From a virus: 64,000 bases of DNA. The notes beneath the pieces were generated by a model. It worked only from the letters and a program-made list of their open reading frames with translations, did not search any database and was not told the origin of the DNA. The stretch covers positions 62,001-126,000 of the IMG/VR virus record IMGVR_UViG_3300023179_000013, one strand, 5' to 3'. Position 1 is the stretch's first letter, and each line of letters starts with the position of its first letter. Shown piece by piece: positions 1-8,122 of the stretch. A program made the position numbers and the translations under genes.

Positions 1-652
1 CGCTTACCATAGCGTAGATGCTGAAGCTGAATTAACTGGTATCTTATCTCAGTACATCTCTATGGAGATTGACCTCGAGTTGTTAGATATGTTAATCCAG
101 AACGCTTTCACAGTTGATTACTGGTCTGCTACTAACAACACTGCTTACAGTGTTTCTGGTACTACTGTTACTACTTCTGCATTAGCTTTCTATAACACCC
201 AAGGTGGTTGGTTCCAAACTTTAGGAACTAAACTCCAGAAAGTTTCTAACAAAATTCACCAGTTAACTTTACGTGGTGGTGCTAACTTCTTAGTTTGCTC
301 TCCAACTGTAGCTACTATCATCGAATCAATCCCAGGATTTGCTTCTGATGGTGATGGTGATAAAATGGAATTCAACTTCGGTATCCAAAAGGTTGGTTCT
401 CTTAACAGTCGTTACAAGGTTTACAAGAACCCATATATGACTGAGAACGTAATCTTAATGGGTTACAAAGGTGCTCAATTCCTTGAGTGTGGTGCTGTAT
501 TTGCTCCATACGTTCCGTTAATCATGACTCCACTTCTTTACGATCCAACAACCTTCACTCCACGTAAAGGTTTGATGACTCGTTACGCTAAGAAGATGAT
601 CCGTCCTGACTACTACGGTAAGATCTATGTTGCTGGTTTAGATACTATCTAA
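1..652 (+). CDS. 23: Major capsid protein, copy A (5' end outside window)
   Basis: Partial gene; reading frame begins at base 2 and the stop is at 650-652. The 216 visible residues match the C-terminal part of the complete capsid gene at 727-2433, with seven substitutions by my count (about 97% identity), so this is a second gp23-type capsid subunit. Gp23 forms the hexameric capsomers of T4-type heads. The DNA of the two copies differs at many synonymous sites, so the protein has been conserved while codons drifted. A strong hairpin terminator follows. The N-terminal half cannot be judged from this window. Family assignment rests on the complete neighbour. Confidence 0.88.
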   Translation, partial: AYHSVDAEAELTGILSQYISMEIDLELLDMLIQNAFTVDYWSATNNTAYSVSGTTVTTSALAFYNTQGGWFQTLGTKLQKVSNKIHQLTLRGGANFLVCSPTVATIIESIPGFASDGDGDKMEFNFGIQKVGSLNSRYKVYKNPYMTENVILMGYKGAQFLECGAVFAPYVPLIMTPLLYDPTTFTPRKGLMTRYAKKMIRPDYYGKIYVAGLDTI

Positions 653-668
653 TCTGGCTTCTAAATAA

Positions 669-698
669 AAACGACCAGGTGTAAAAGCCTGGTCGTTT
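669..698 (+). terminator. Rho-independent terminator after capsid copy A
   Basis: An 11-bp perfect stem (669-679 with 688-698; core ACGACCAGG/CCTGGTCGT) closes an 8-nt loop and ends in a short T-rich tract. It lies 17 nt after the stop of the first capsid gene and separates it from the second, so the two copies are probably not expressed simply as one unregulated transcript. I see no clear promoter between this hairpin and the ATG at 727. Confidence 0.8.
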
Positions 699-726
699 AT
701 TAAAAAACAATTTAAAACATTCTTAA

Positions 727-2433
727 ATGAATATTCAATCTCTGTTAGAGTCATCTAATCAATACAAAGTTATTGCTGATGACGCAAAAAAGCTTACCCA
801 AAAGTGGGTTAAGTCTGGCCTTTTAGAAGGCATTAAGAGTGAGAATGAGCGTAATACGTTATCCATATTATTGGAAAACCAAGCTAAACAATTAGTAACC
901 GAAGCATCTTCCACAGGTAACCAAGCTGGTGGTGCAGGTGCTTACAATGGTGAAAGCTGGAACGGTGTAGCTTTACCATTAGTACGTAGAGTATTTGGTG
1001 AGATTGCTGCTAAAGAATTCGTTAGTGTTCAACCAATGAATTTACCTTCTGGTCTTGTGTTTTATTTGGATTTTAAGTACGGTACTAATGATGTGCATTT
1101 TACCCAAAATGCTTCATTATATGGTGCTAACGCTACCACAAACGTAACTGACATTACATCTGAATCTCTTTATGGTCCTGGACAATTTGGTTATTCTATC
1201 AATAACTTCTCAGCTTCTGTTTCAAATGCACTTACAGGTGCTCTTGCCACATGGGCTGACTTTAACTTAAATGCAGATTATTCTGCTTCTGCAGCAGCTA
1301 ATTTGTATAGAAAGTTATTAGTTCCATTACCAGCAAACTCTGACGTAAATGCAGTTCGTTCATTTTTTATTAGTGGTAGTACAATATCTGGTTCAGGAGC
1401 TAATGCTTGGGAAGCTATTGGAAGTTATACTATATCTAATATCTTACAAGAATTTACTACTGTAGCAAATAATACTGCTTCATTCTTATTACCTTCATCT
1501 TCATTTGTTAAGATTGTAGGAACAGCTCCAACCAGTTCTAATGGTGTTCAAACAGCAGTATTGTACTACACAGTACAACCTTTAGCAACATCACGTGGTG
1601 ATTTTGAAGACGCTAGCAACTCTAACTCCCCAGGTACTAATCCTGGTGGTTATCCTAGTAATTTAAGTCAAACCACAATTTCAATTCCTGAAGTTAATGT
1701 TCAGTTAAAATCTGAAGCTATTGTAGCTAAAACTCGTAAGTTGAAAGCACAATGGACACCTGAATTTGCCCAGGATTTGAATGCTTATCATTCAGTAGAC
1801 GCTGAATCTGAATTAACAGGAATTTTATCTCAATACATTTCTATGGAAATTGATCTTGAGTTATTAGACATGTTAATCCAAAACGCCTTTACTGTTGATT
1901 ATTGGTCTGCTACTAACAACACTGCTTATGGTGTTTCTGGTACTACTGTTACTACTACTAACTTAGCCTTTTACAATACTCAAGGTGGTTGGTTCCAAAC
2001 ACTTGGTACCAAATTACAAAAAGTATCAAATAAAATCCATCAGTTAACCTTACGTGGAGGTGCAAACTTCCTTGTATGTTCTCCAACTGTTGCTACAATC
2101 ATCGAATCCATTCCTGGATTTGCTAGTGATGGCACTGGAGAAAAGATGGAATTTAACTTTGGTATTCAAAAAGTAGGTAGCTTAAATAGCCGCTACAAAG
2201 TTTATAAGAACCCGTATATGACCGAAAACGTAATCCTCATGGGTTACAAAGGCAATCAGTTCTTAGAATGTGGTGCTGTGTTTGCTCCTTATGTACCTTT
2301 AATCATGACTCCATTGTTGTACGATCCAACTACCTTTACTCCACGTAAGGGCTTGATGACTCGCTACGCCAAGAAAATGATCCGTCCTGATTATTATGGT
2401 AAAATTTATGTAGCTGGTTTAGATACTATCTAA
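727..2433 (+). CDS. 23: Major capsid protein, copy B (gp23-like)
   Basis: 568 aa; T4 gp23 is 521. The segment VQPMNLPSGLVFYL (around residue 100) matches the T4 gp23 region VQPMNSPTGQVFAL, and the C-terminus is nearly identical to the partial copy upstream. The N-terminal 59 residues are charged and rich in Leu/Glu/Lys, as expected for the propeptide that the prohead protease removes; LVTE-A at residues 56-60 resembles the T4 cleavage site (LTE-A), so the mature protein may start at Ala60. A large Ser/Thr/Asn-rich insertion (about residues 135-320) separates conserved parts and may form an insertion domain. Terminators stand on both sides. Confidence 0.93.
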   Translation: MNIQSLLESSNQYKVIADDAKKLTQKWVKSGLLEGIKSENERNTLSILLENQAKQLVTEASSTGNQAGGAGAYNGESWNGVALPLVRRVFGEIAAKEFVSVQPMNLPSGLVFYLDFKYGTNDVHFTQNASLYGANATTNVTDITSESLYGPGQFGYSINNFSASVSNALTGALATWADFNLNADYSASAAANLYRKLLVPLPANSDVNAVRSFFISGSTISGSGANAWEAIGSYTISNILQEFTTVANNTASFLLPSSSFVKIVGTAPTSSNGVQTAVLYYTVQPLATSRGDFEDASNSNSPGTNPGGYPSNLSQTTISIPEVNVQLKSEAIVAKTRKLKAQWTPEFAQDLNAYHSVDAESELTGILSQYISMEIDLELLDMLIQNAFTVDYWSATNNTAYGVSGTTVTTTNLAFYNTQGGWFQTLGTKLQKVSNKIHQLTLRGGANFLVCSPTVATIIESIPGFASDGTGEKMEFNFGIQKVGSLNSRYKVYKNPYMTENVILMGYKGNQFLECGAVFAPYVPLIMTPLLYDPTTFTPRKGLMTRYAKKMIRPDYYGKIYVAGLDTI

Positions 2434-2448
2434 TCTAGAACAACATAA

Positions 2449-2466
2449 TTAACCCCGTAAGGTTAA
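2449..2466 (+). other. Hairpin with CCGTAA loop
   Basis: A 6-bp stem TTAACC/GGTTAA encloses the hexaloop CCGTAA, 16 nt after the capsid B stop. It has no T-tract. The terminator 18 nt downstream carries the same loop and shares the 12-nt core ACCCCGTAAGGT. The pair looks like a duplicated RNA hairpin, possibly protecting the capsid mRNA 3' end; that role is inferred. Confidence 0.55.
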
Positions 2467-2472
2467 ACATTT

Positions 2473-2504
2473 AGAACCCGACCCCGTAAGGTCGGGTTCT
2501 TTTG
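2473..2504 (+). terminator. Rho-independent terminator after capsid copy B
   Basis: An 11-bp perfect stem AGAACCCGACC/GGTCGGGTTCT (2473-2483 with 2490-2500) with loop CCGTAA is followed by TTT. It is the strongest hairpin in this region and ends the capsid transcript. A late-type promoter motif begins immediately after it at 2507. Confidence 0.85.
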
Positions 2505-2506
2505 TT

Positions 2507-2516
2507 ATATTTATAT
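2507..2516 (+). promoter_or_regulatory. Late-type promoter motif upstream of phoH-like gene
   Basis: ATATTTATAT followed by CAAA, 13 nt between the motif and the ATG at 2530. It is the same decamer found before many virion genes here, placed directly after a terminator. There is no TTG at the -33 position. Confidence 0.6.
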
Positions 2517-2529
2517 CAAATATAGCTGC

Positions 2530-3198
2530 ATGAGGGAACCAAATCGTGAGCGTAAAACAGAAATTAAGTTAATTAATGCTGTCCAATTAAATGAAGAACA
2601 AAAAGAAGCAAAACGATTAATAATTGAAAACCAGGTAGTAATTATAACAGGTAGAGCAGGTTCAGGTAAATCATTAGTATGCGCACAAGCCGCATTAGAC
2701 TTCCTTAAGAAAAAACAAATTGAGTGTATTTACAATACACGCGCTGCTGTAGAAGTTGGTAAATCATTGGGATTTTTACCTGGTGATATCAATGGTAAAT
2801 TTGATCCATATATGGAGGCACTTATTGAAAACCTTAACAAATGCTGTTCAGATAAAAAAGAGGTAGCCAAACTAATTGAAGAAAATAAAGTCAAAGCACT
2901 ACCAGTTCAATTCATCAGGGGTAAAACTATCGACGATATATTAATAGTAGAAGAAGCACAAAACCTTACTAAAGGTGAAATGTTAGCCATATTGACTCGC
3001 CTCGGTAAAACTGGTAAGATCGTTATTAACGGTGACAATGAACAAACCGATATAAAATCAAATACAGGCGAAATAAACGGCTTAAGTTACGTAATCGAAT
3101 TATCCAAAAAAATAGAAGAAATCAAGTGGATTAAATTAAAAGAAAACCACCGTTCTGATCTAGTGGGTAAGATACTCGAATATGAATATGGAAAGTAA
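2530..3198 (+). CDS. PhoH-like ATPase
   Basis: 222 aa. Walker A GRAGSGKS at residues 41-48 and Walker B-type ILIVEEAQN near residue 140, followed by a conserved Asn-Gly-Asp sensor stretch (VINGDNEQTD). This is the arrangement of the PhoH P-loop family, related to superfamily 1 helicases. PhoH proteins are common in T4-like marine and freshwater phages, where the role is unknown (RNA-associated ATPase or phosphate-linked functions have been proposed). It sits alone between the capsid terminator and the neck genes with its own late-type promoter, so it is probably made late. Confidence 0.85.
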   Translation: MREPNRERKTEIKLINAVQLNEEQKEAKRLIIENQVVIITGRAGSGKSLVCAQAALDFLKKKQIECIYNTRAAVEVGKSLGFLPGDINGKFDPYMEALIENLNKCCSDKKEVAKLIEENKVKALPVQFIRGKTIDDILIVEEAQNLTKGEMLAILTRLGKTGKIVINGDNEQTDIKSNTGEINGLSYVIELSKKIEEIKWIKLKENHRSDLVGKILEYEYGK

Positions 3199-3207
3199 TA
3201 GCCATTA

Positions 3208-3217
3208 ATATTTATAC
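3208..3217 (+). promoter_or_regulatory. Late-type promoter motif upstream of neck operon
   Basis: ATATTTATAC, 21 nt between the motif and the ATG at 3239. One member of the repeated late-type motif set; it would drive the neck operon 3239-8052. Confidence 0.55.
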
Positions 3218-3238
3218 GTGTTAAATACTAGTTAAATA

Positions 3239-5266
3239 ATGGCAATTAATCTAAGAGACCTATACGATCAGTATAATGGTAACCCAAATAAATTAACACC
3301 AGTAAAGGGTAATACACCATTTGAATATTACACAAATGACCCGGAATTTACCACGGATGCATTAGGTGTTGCTCGTTTCGTAGCACAACGTTTAGGTGTT
3401 ACTGGTCCTCAATATAATTTTGCAACTCAAAAATTTAACTCAAGCGCAGCTACATTAAATATTACTGATTTAACAGTATATGCAGCATTTGAAGAAGCCG
3501 TTACTACTTATGGTAATTTAGTTTACCAATACAAAATTAGAGACCAATATATTAATATGGAAGGATCGGATACATTGCCATTCTTTCATAATATTATTTC
3601 ATATGTTAACAGTAATGATGTACAATCTCCTGTAACTTGGTCTGCAGCTAGATTAGCAACATGGGCTGAAGTAGATTACGATCCTGCCTATTCACAATCA
3701 ATAGTAGATGGTGAAATTTGGGCTATATCTTCATCAATAAAAGATTACATTGCTCCTAACTTTGATTTAATTAAATCATTTAACTTAGCTGATAACTATA
3801 GAAGTTATAATGGTGGAACTACATATACAACATACAATTTAAGTTCATTTGTATATAATCAGTTTAATAATGTAGGTGGAGCTACTGTATTTACTCCTTA
3901 TTACAATCCAAACAGTGGATCATATTCATTTGGTACACAAACAGATGGTTATACTTATGGTGTAACAGGTAGTAATGGGGTACAAGTTCAACTTATTTTA
4001 ACTTCATCTACTACTCAAACAGACACAGCAACTAAACTTTATGTTGTAACAGGTAGTACAACAAGCATAACAGCTTATAATATTGGAAATAAAATAGCAG
4101 GAGCTTCTTTAGGTACATTTGGAACAGCTCTTACAGCTAATACAGGTTCAGGTGCTACAGTAGCTTTTACTTCTTCTATATCTAGCTATGATATTACTAA
4201 TTTTAAAATAAATAACTCATCTTTATTTTCTAATGTAACATCAGGTTCAACTGCTTCAAGACCAACAGGAAAATCTCACGTATATTTTTATACTACAACT
4301 AATACAATAGCAGGAGGATCTCAATTCTTTGTTTCTGCTTCTATAACACAACCTATACCAACAGTATACATTCAATCTAACATTAATCCATCATTAAATA
4401 ATAAACTATTAAGTAATAACTTAACAACTATTACTTCTCGTATTGCTGAAGATTATGCTGCTGAAGCTAATGTTGGTGGATATTATGATGTGAAAACAGG
4501 TTCTCTTGATATGGTGGCAGGTCAACAAAATTATAATTTAAATGAATGGGCTGCTGCTTCTGCTTCATTAAGTGAAGGTGATTCAATAGAAATTAGAAGA
4601 ATATTCTATCAGTCCCCACCAGCCATTGTTCGTTATTTTGACCCATATGCTGGTACAGGTACAGGTATCCAATCATTGCTTGAAACATTTGGATTTGGTC
4701 AGTTTTCTCCTGGTATTAATTTCTTATTAATGCCAATTTACTTTGACGTTCAAAAAGTACAAGCAATTGAATTAAACGACCAGATAAGAAAAGCGGATTA
4801 TTCATTTGATTTAAGAAATAATCAATTGAAAATATTCCCTATCCCTAATGAAGATAAAAAATTATATTTTGAGTACATTACTATGAGTGATAAAAACCAA
4901 CTAGTAAGAGATACTAGAAAAAATGTGGTTACTGATATAATGAACGTACCTTATAGAAACCCAATTTATTCTAATATTAATACAGTTGGTAGAACTTGGA
5001 TTTATAAATATACTTTAGCATTGTGCCGTGAAATTGAAGCTCACATTCGTATTCAATATGCAAACTTGAGTATTCAAGGTATTGGACCACTTCAAGGATC
5101 AGAATTAATTACAGATGCTAGAACTGAGAAAGAAAATTTATTAACCGAATTAAAGGAAATGTTAAATGAAGTATCACGTAAAGGTCAATTGGAACGTAAG
5201 CAACAAGAGGCTCAATTTACTCGCGATACATTATCGAATGTTCCTTTAAACATATATATAATGTAA
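3239..5266 (+). CDS. Neck protein, gp13-like (enlarged)
   Basis: 675 aa. It stands first in an operon whose next gene resembles gp14 and a later one gp15, matching the T4 order 13-14-15. The N-terminal 120 residues (RFVAQRLG, then ITDLTVYAAFEEAVTTYG) and the C-terminal 230 residues (DLRNNQLKIFPIP, YKYTLALCREIEAHIRIQYA, then a charged helical tail) look like a connector-type neck protein that joins portal and tail. The middle (about residues 170-390) is Ser/Thr/Gly-rich and looks like an inserted beta domain, which would explain a length about twice that of T4 gp13 (309 aa). The assignment rests mainly on position and weak motif resemblance. Confidence 0.6.
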   Translation: MAINLRDLYDQYNGNPNKLTPVKGNTPFEYYTNDPEFTTDALGVARFVAQRLGVTGPQYNFATQKFNSSAATLNITDLTVYAAFEEAVTTYGNLVYQYKIRDQYINMEGSDTLPFFHNIISYVNSNDVQSPVTWSAARLATWAEVDYDPAYSQSIVDGEIWAISSSIKDYIAPNFDLIKSFNLADNYRSYNGGTTYTTYNLSSFVYNQFNNVGGATVFTPYYNPNSGSYSFGTQTDGYTYGVTGSNGVQVQLILTSSTTQTDTATKLYVVTGSTTSITAYNIGNKIAGASLGTFGTALTANTGSGATVAFTSSISSYDITNFKINNSSLFSNVTSGSTASRPTGKSHVYFYTTTNTIAGGSQFFVSASITQPIPTVYIQSNINPSLNNKLLSNNLTTITSRIAEDYAAEANVGGYYDVKTGSLDMVAGQQNYNLNEWAAASASLSEGDSIEIRRIFYQSPPAIVRYFDPYAGTGTGIQSLLETFGFGQFSPGINFLLMPIYFDVQKVQAIELNDQIRKADYSFDLRNNQLKIFPIPNEDKKLYFEYITMSDKNQLVRDTRKNVVTDIMNVPYRNPIYSNINTVGRTWIYKYTLALCREIEAHIRIQYANLSIQGIGPLQGSELITDARTEKENLLTELKEMLNEVSRKGQLERKQQEAQFTRDTLSNVPLNIYIM

Positions 5267-5267
5267 T

Positions 5268-5849
5268 ATGCCTTGGCCAGCAACAGGAATAGGAGGAGGA
5301 CCAGGAGTTGATGATGGACCTCCAATATTTGACCCCCCAGTATTAATAGATCCTCCACCAGGTGGTGGTGGTGTTGGTGTAGGTGGTGGTGGTGGAGGTA
5401 TTGGAGATGTTATAGGAGGTATGATTAATTATTCCAACATGAGTGTTGGATATTTTAAGATTAATCTTGAAAGTACTGTAACAAACATGTATGGAGAATC
5501 ATTAGAAAAATGGTATTATCCTCCAATGGAACTAAAATGTTTACTTGAAAGAGGTGACTATACTAACCCTGATGATGAATTTGGAGTTGGAATATCTCAA
5601 ACATTAACAGTTAAGATAACAAGAGATAATTTTGAAGCTATTAATATATTACCTGAAGTTGGTGATATAGTAACAGACCAAGAAAGATATTACGAAGTGA
5701 AAGACTTAAATACAAGCATCATTACAATACCAGGAACAACAGCACAAAATGCTGGTTCTGGTGGAACAGCAGGTCAAATTTTATTATATGGCTTAACATG
5801 CTACTTAACAAGAATAACTAAACTTAATATAATACCTTATTATCAATAA
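5268..5849 (+). CDS. Neck protein, gp14-like
   Basis: 193 aa. The first 50 residues are a low-complexity Pro/Gly tract. The remainder has the layout of T4 gp14: an LEKWYYPPMELKCLLERGDYT-type segment like the T4 ECYYVPREYVSPD region, then TLTVKITRDNF, LPEVGDIV and a Tyr-rich strand, comparable to the T4 LSINPNLF and EGDLIYFP segments. Gp14 with gp13 completes the head before tail docking. It starts one base after the gp13-like stop and overlaps the next gene by a single base (TAATG), so the cluster is translationally coupled. The Gly/Pro N-terminus is unusual and may be a flexible linker. Confidence 0.6.
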   Translation: MPWPATGIGGGPGVDDGPPIFDPPVLIDPPPGGGGVGVGGGGGGIGDVIGGMINYSNMSVGYFKINLESTVTNMYGESLEKWYYPPMELKCLLERGDYTNPDDEFGVGISQTLTVKITRDNFEAINILPEVGDIVTDQERYYEVKDLNTSIITIPGTTAQNAGSGGTAGQILLYGLTCYLTRITKLNIIPYYQ

Positions 5850-6184
5850 TGAAATTGTCAAATTTAATACTAGAAGGAACTACTTTATTTTTAGTAGATA
5901 TCTTAATTAAAACTAAGAAAGATGCTAATAAAGTAGAAATTTATAATCAAATTAGAGCATTAACTAATGTTGTAGTTGTTACTGTTGAACAAAATGATTT
6001 TTTAGATAGTAAAGCAACAGATCAATTTGATTATGAAATGCTTCATTTAAAATTTCTAGCAACTGAGGAACCAAGAGTAGCTATTGATGCTATTAAAAAA
6101 GATGCAATGATAACAAGCCGTATTCCTGGTTTATTACAATTTATAGTAAGATATAAAACAATTCAATCAAAAGGTAAATATTAA
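5849..6184 (+). CDS. Small conserved neck-operon protein, function unknown
   Basis: 111 aa. I do not recognise a family. The predicted alternation of strands and helices (FLVDILIKTKKDANKVEIYNQIR, then NVVVVTVEQ, then MLHLKFLAT) could form a ferredoxin-like alpha/beta fold. It begins with MKLSNLILEG, similar to the MIKLSDLLKEA start of the next protein and the MNIQSLLES start of the capsid protein. The start overlaps the gp14-like stop. Position suggests a head, neck or head-completion role; no catalytic motif is visible. Confidence 0.6.
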   Translation: MKLSNLILEGTTLFLVDILIKTKKDANKVEIYNQIRALTNVVVVTVEQNDFLDSKATDQFDYEMLHLKFLATEEPRVAIDAIKKDAMITSRIPGLLQFIVRYKTIQSKGKY

Positions 6185-6188
6185 TACA

Positions 6189-6521
6189 ATGATTAAATTA
6201 TCTGATTTATTAAAAGAAGCTACTTATGTTCAATTACCTGGTGGGGAAAAGCCTGAAGAACTAATTTCTAAAGGATTTACCATGAGTAAACCAGAAGTAG
6301 ATCCTGAAACAGGTAAAATAACTACTTCTGTAAAATATTTACCTAAGTTTAAACAAATGCGCTTTGAACTTATGCAACAAAGAAAACAAATAAGCCCATT
6401 TAAACATTCATCCAACCCAGATATTGCTAAAATAGCAACAGAGGCTAATAAAATGATAGGTAAATTATCTCAATTAATTTTAGCTTTAGATGAAATGATT
6501 GAATTACAACAAAAAGGATAA
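6189..6521 (+). CDS. Small helical neck-operon protein, function unknown
   Basis: 110 aa, not recognised. The C-terminal half (about residues 65-110) is predicted helical and rich in Lys, Gln, Met and Leu; the N-terminus shares the KLSDLL pattern with its upstream neighbour. It lies 4 bp after the previous gene and 2 bp before the gp15-like gene, so it is part of the same transcript. A structural or assembly role is inferred from position only. Confidence 0.6.
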   Translation: MIKLSDLLKEATYVQLPGGEKPEELISKGFTMSKPEVDPETGKITTSVKYLPKFKQMRFELMQQRKQISPFKHSSNPDIAKIATEANKMIGKLSQLILALDEMIELQQKG

Positions 6522-6523
6522 TA

Positions 6524-7840
6524 ATGAGGGAAAGGAAACCAACACCAAAAAATGCTATTGATATAGATAAGGAATTTATAAATCCTTATTTGTCTAATCT
6601 GGGTAAACCAGTAGTGGAAGGTCATCCTTTAGAAAATAATCGTGGTATAAATTATTCATTTAAAAATGATACTGTAAAAGACATTAGTATTGGTTTACAA
6701 GATATTGATGAAGCTATAATGTATTATTTTAATGAAGTTATTAAACCTACAGTTGTTCAAGACGGAAATAGAATGGCTGTAAGAACAATGTATGGTAACC
6801 CTGAACGTTGGAAATCAGTTCAAGCTGATGGGTTTTTAAGGGACGGTAACAACCAAATTATTGTTCCTGTTATAATGATTAAACGTGAAAATATTGAAAA
6901 AGTTAGAACTTTAGGTAATAAAATAGATGGTAATACTATTGCTTTATATCAAGTAGTAGGATCAAAATATAATCCTAGAAACCAATATGATAATTTTGGT
7001 GTATTAAACAATAGAATTCCTTCTGAACAATATTATGTAACTACAGTACCAGATTATCTTACATTAACATATAGTTGTATTATATTTACAAACTTTGTAG
7101 AACAAAATAATAAAATAGTAGAGGCAATTGAATTTGCTTCTGATTCATATTGGGGTGATCCAAATCGTTTTAAATTTAGAACAAGCATTGATTCATTTGC
7201 TACTACAGTTACAATTGAAAATGGAGCTGATAGAGCAGCTAAATCAACATTTAACTTTAAAGTACAAGGATATATAATCCCAGACACAGTAAGTAAAGAC
7301 TTAGCAACAGTACGTAGTAAATTCTATACAAAATCACAAGTGATATTTGATATGGAAGTAATAACTTCTACACAACAATTAGTTAATACAGCTGCTAATA
7401 AAAGTGTTGCTTCTTCTAATGAAGCACAAATAGATCAAGTTACATTTGCTAATGAACCTGAAGCATTAAATTCAGGTGGTGCTTCATCTTTTATTGGAGG
7501 AGGAATAAATGTATTAAGATCAAGTTTTAATATATCTGCAGCAGATGCTGGTGATTTAGATTATCTAAATACCAATATAAGCAAAACAGCAAACACAGTA
7601 ACAGGACCAAATGTAGCCATACTTACAGGTGCTGCTTTACTTCAACCTCCAGTTGGCTCATCATTACCTGCAACATCAAATGATAACTTTACATTTACTG
7701 TTAACGGAATAGATGTACCATCATCTTATATAACAATTGTAGAAGCTGGTGGAAATGTAACATTAATATTTGATACTACTAGTATGGGTTATACATTAAT
7801 TTCAACAGACGAAGTTATAGCTGTTGGTAAATTCCAATAA
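6524..7840 (+). CDS. 15: Tail terminator / sheath stabiliser, gp15-like
   Basis: 438 aa; T4 gp15 is 272. The segment from about residue 180 to 280 has the gp15 signature layout: SCIIFTNFVEQNNKIVEAI, a polar loop with FRTSIDSFATT, then STFNFKVQGYIIP and a following Tyr-Thr-Lys strand, parallel to the T4 segments SIFTRYEDDMFQIVEQI and EWSLTFEVNGWMYP. Gp15 caps the finished tail and binds the neck. About 150 extra C-terminal residues, rich in Ala/Ser/Asn and ending in an Ig-like run, are not present in T4. Third structural gene of the 13-14-15-like block. Confidence 0.75.
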   Translation: MRERKPTPKNAIDIDKEFINPYLSNLGKPVVEGHPLENNRGINYSFKNDTVKDISIGLQDIDEAIMYYFNEVIKPTVVQDGNRMAVRTMYGNPERWKSVQADGFLRDGNNQIIVPVIMIKRENIEKVRTLGNKIDGNTIALYQVVGSKYNPRNQYDNFGVLNNRIPSEQYYVTTVPDYLTLTYSCIIFTNFVEQNNKIVEAIEFASDSYWGDPNRFKFRTSIDSFATTVTIENGADRAAKSTFNFKVQGYIIPDTVSKDLATVRSKFYTKSQVIFDMEVITSTQQLVNTAANKSVASSNEAQIDQVTFANEPEALNSGGASSFIGGGINVLRSSFNISAADAGDLDYLNTNISKTANTVTGPNVAILTGAALLQPPVGSSLPATSNDNFTFTVNGIDVPSSYITIVEAGGNVTLIFDTTSMGYTLISTDEVIAVGKFQ

Positions 7841-7842
7841 AG

Positions 7843-8052
7843 ATGGCGCGAATTAGGTTAGAACAATTAAGGGCAAATCTATACTATGATACAGGATCAA
7901 ATGTGTTGTCTGTATCTGGTTCACTTAATATTACCCAAACATCTCCTTCTTATCCTGCCTTAACCAATTCTGGTTCATTTTACGTAGTAGACTCCCCTAA
8001 TGTAGCAAGTGGTTCATATAATGGAAATGCAATTGACGGAGGAACATACTAA
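7843..8052 (+). CDS. Small virion-block protein, function unknown
   Basis: 69 aa. Ser/Asn/Gly/Tyr-rich with short beta-strand-like pieces (SNVLSVSGSLNITQT) similar in style to the fibre proteins that follow. It lies 2 bp after the gp15-like gene and ends the operon before a late-type promoter. Probably a minor structural or fibre-associated protein. Confidence 0.55.
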   Translation: MARIRLEQLRANLYYDTGSNVLSVSGSLNITQTSPSYPALTNSGSFYVVDSPNVASGSYNGNAIDGGTY

Positions 8053-8055
8053 TTG

Positions 8056-8081
8056 ATATTTATACACGGCTTACATAAGCC
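8056..8081 (+). promoter_or_regulatory. Late-type promoter motif plus leader hairpin of giant fibre
   Basis: ATATTTATAC at 8056-8065 is followed 2 nt later by a perfect hairpin GGCTT-ACAT-AAGCC at 8068-8081, so the fibre mRNA would begin with or near a stem-loop. The leader to the ATG at 8123 is 57 nt, the longest of the motif set. A similar promoter-hairpin pair precedes the tail sheath gene. Confidence 0.5.
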
Positions 8082-8122
8082 AAAGCATCAGAGGTATATA
8101 CCGTTTAAATTGATCCATACAT

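Noticed and set aside
2460-2530. Phage attachment site or integrase target
   Set aside because: The repeats are hairpin arms of a terminator, and no integrase or lysogeny gene is present in the window.
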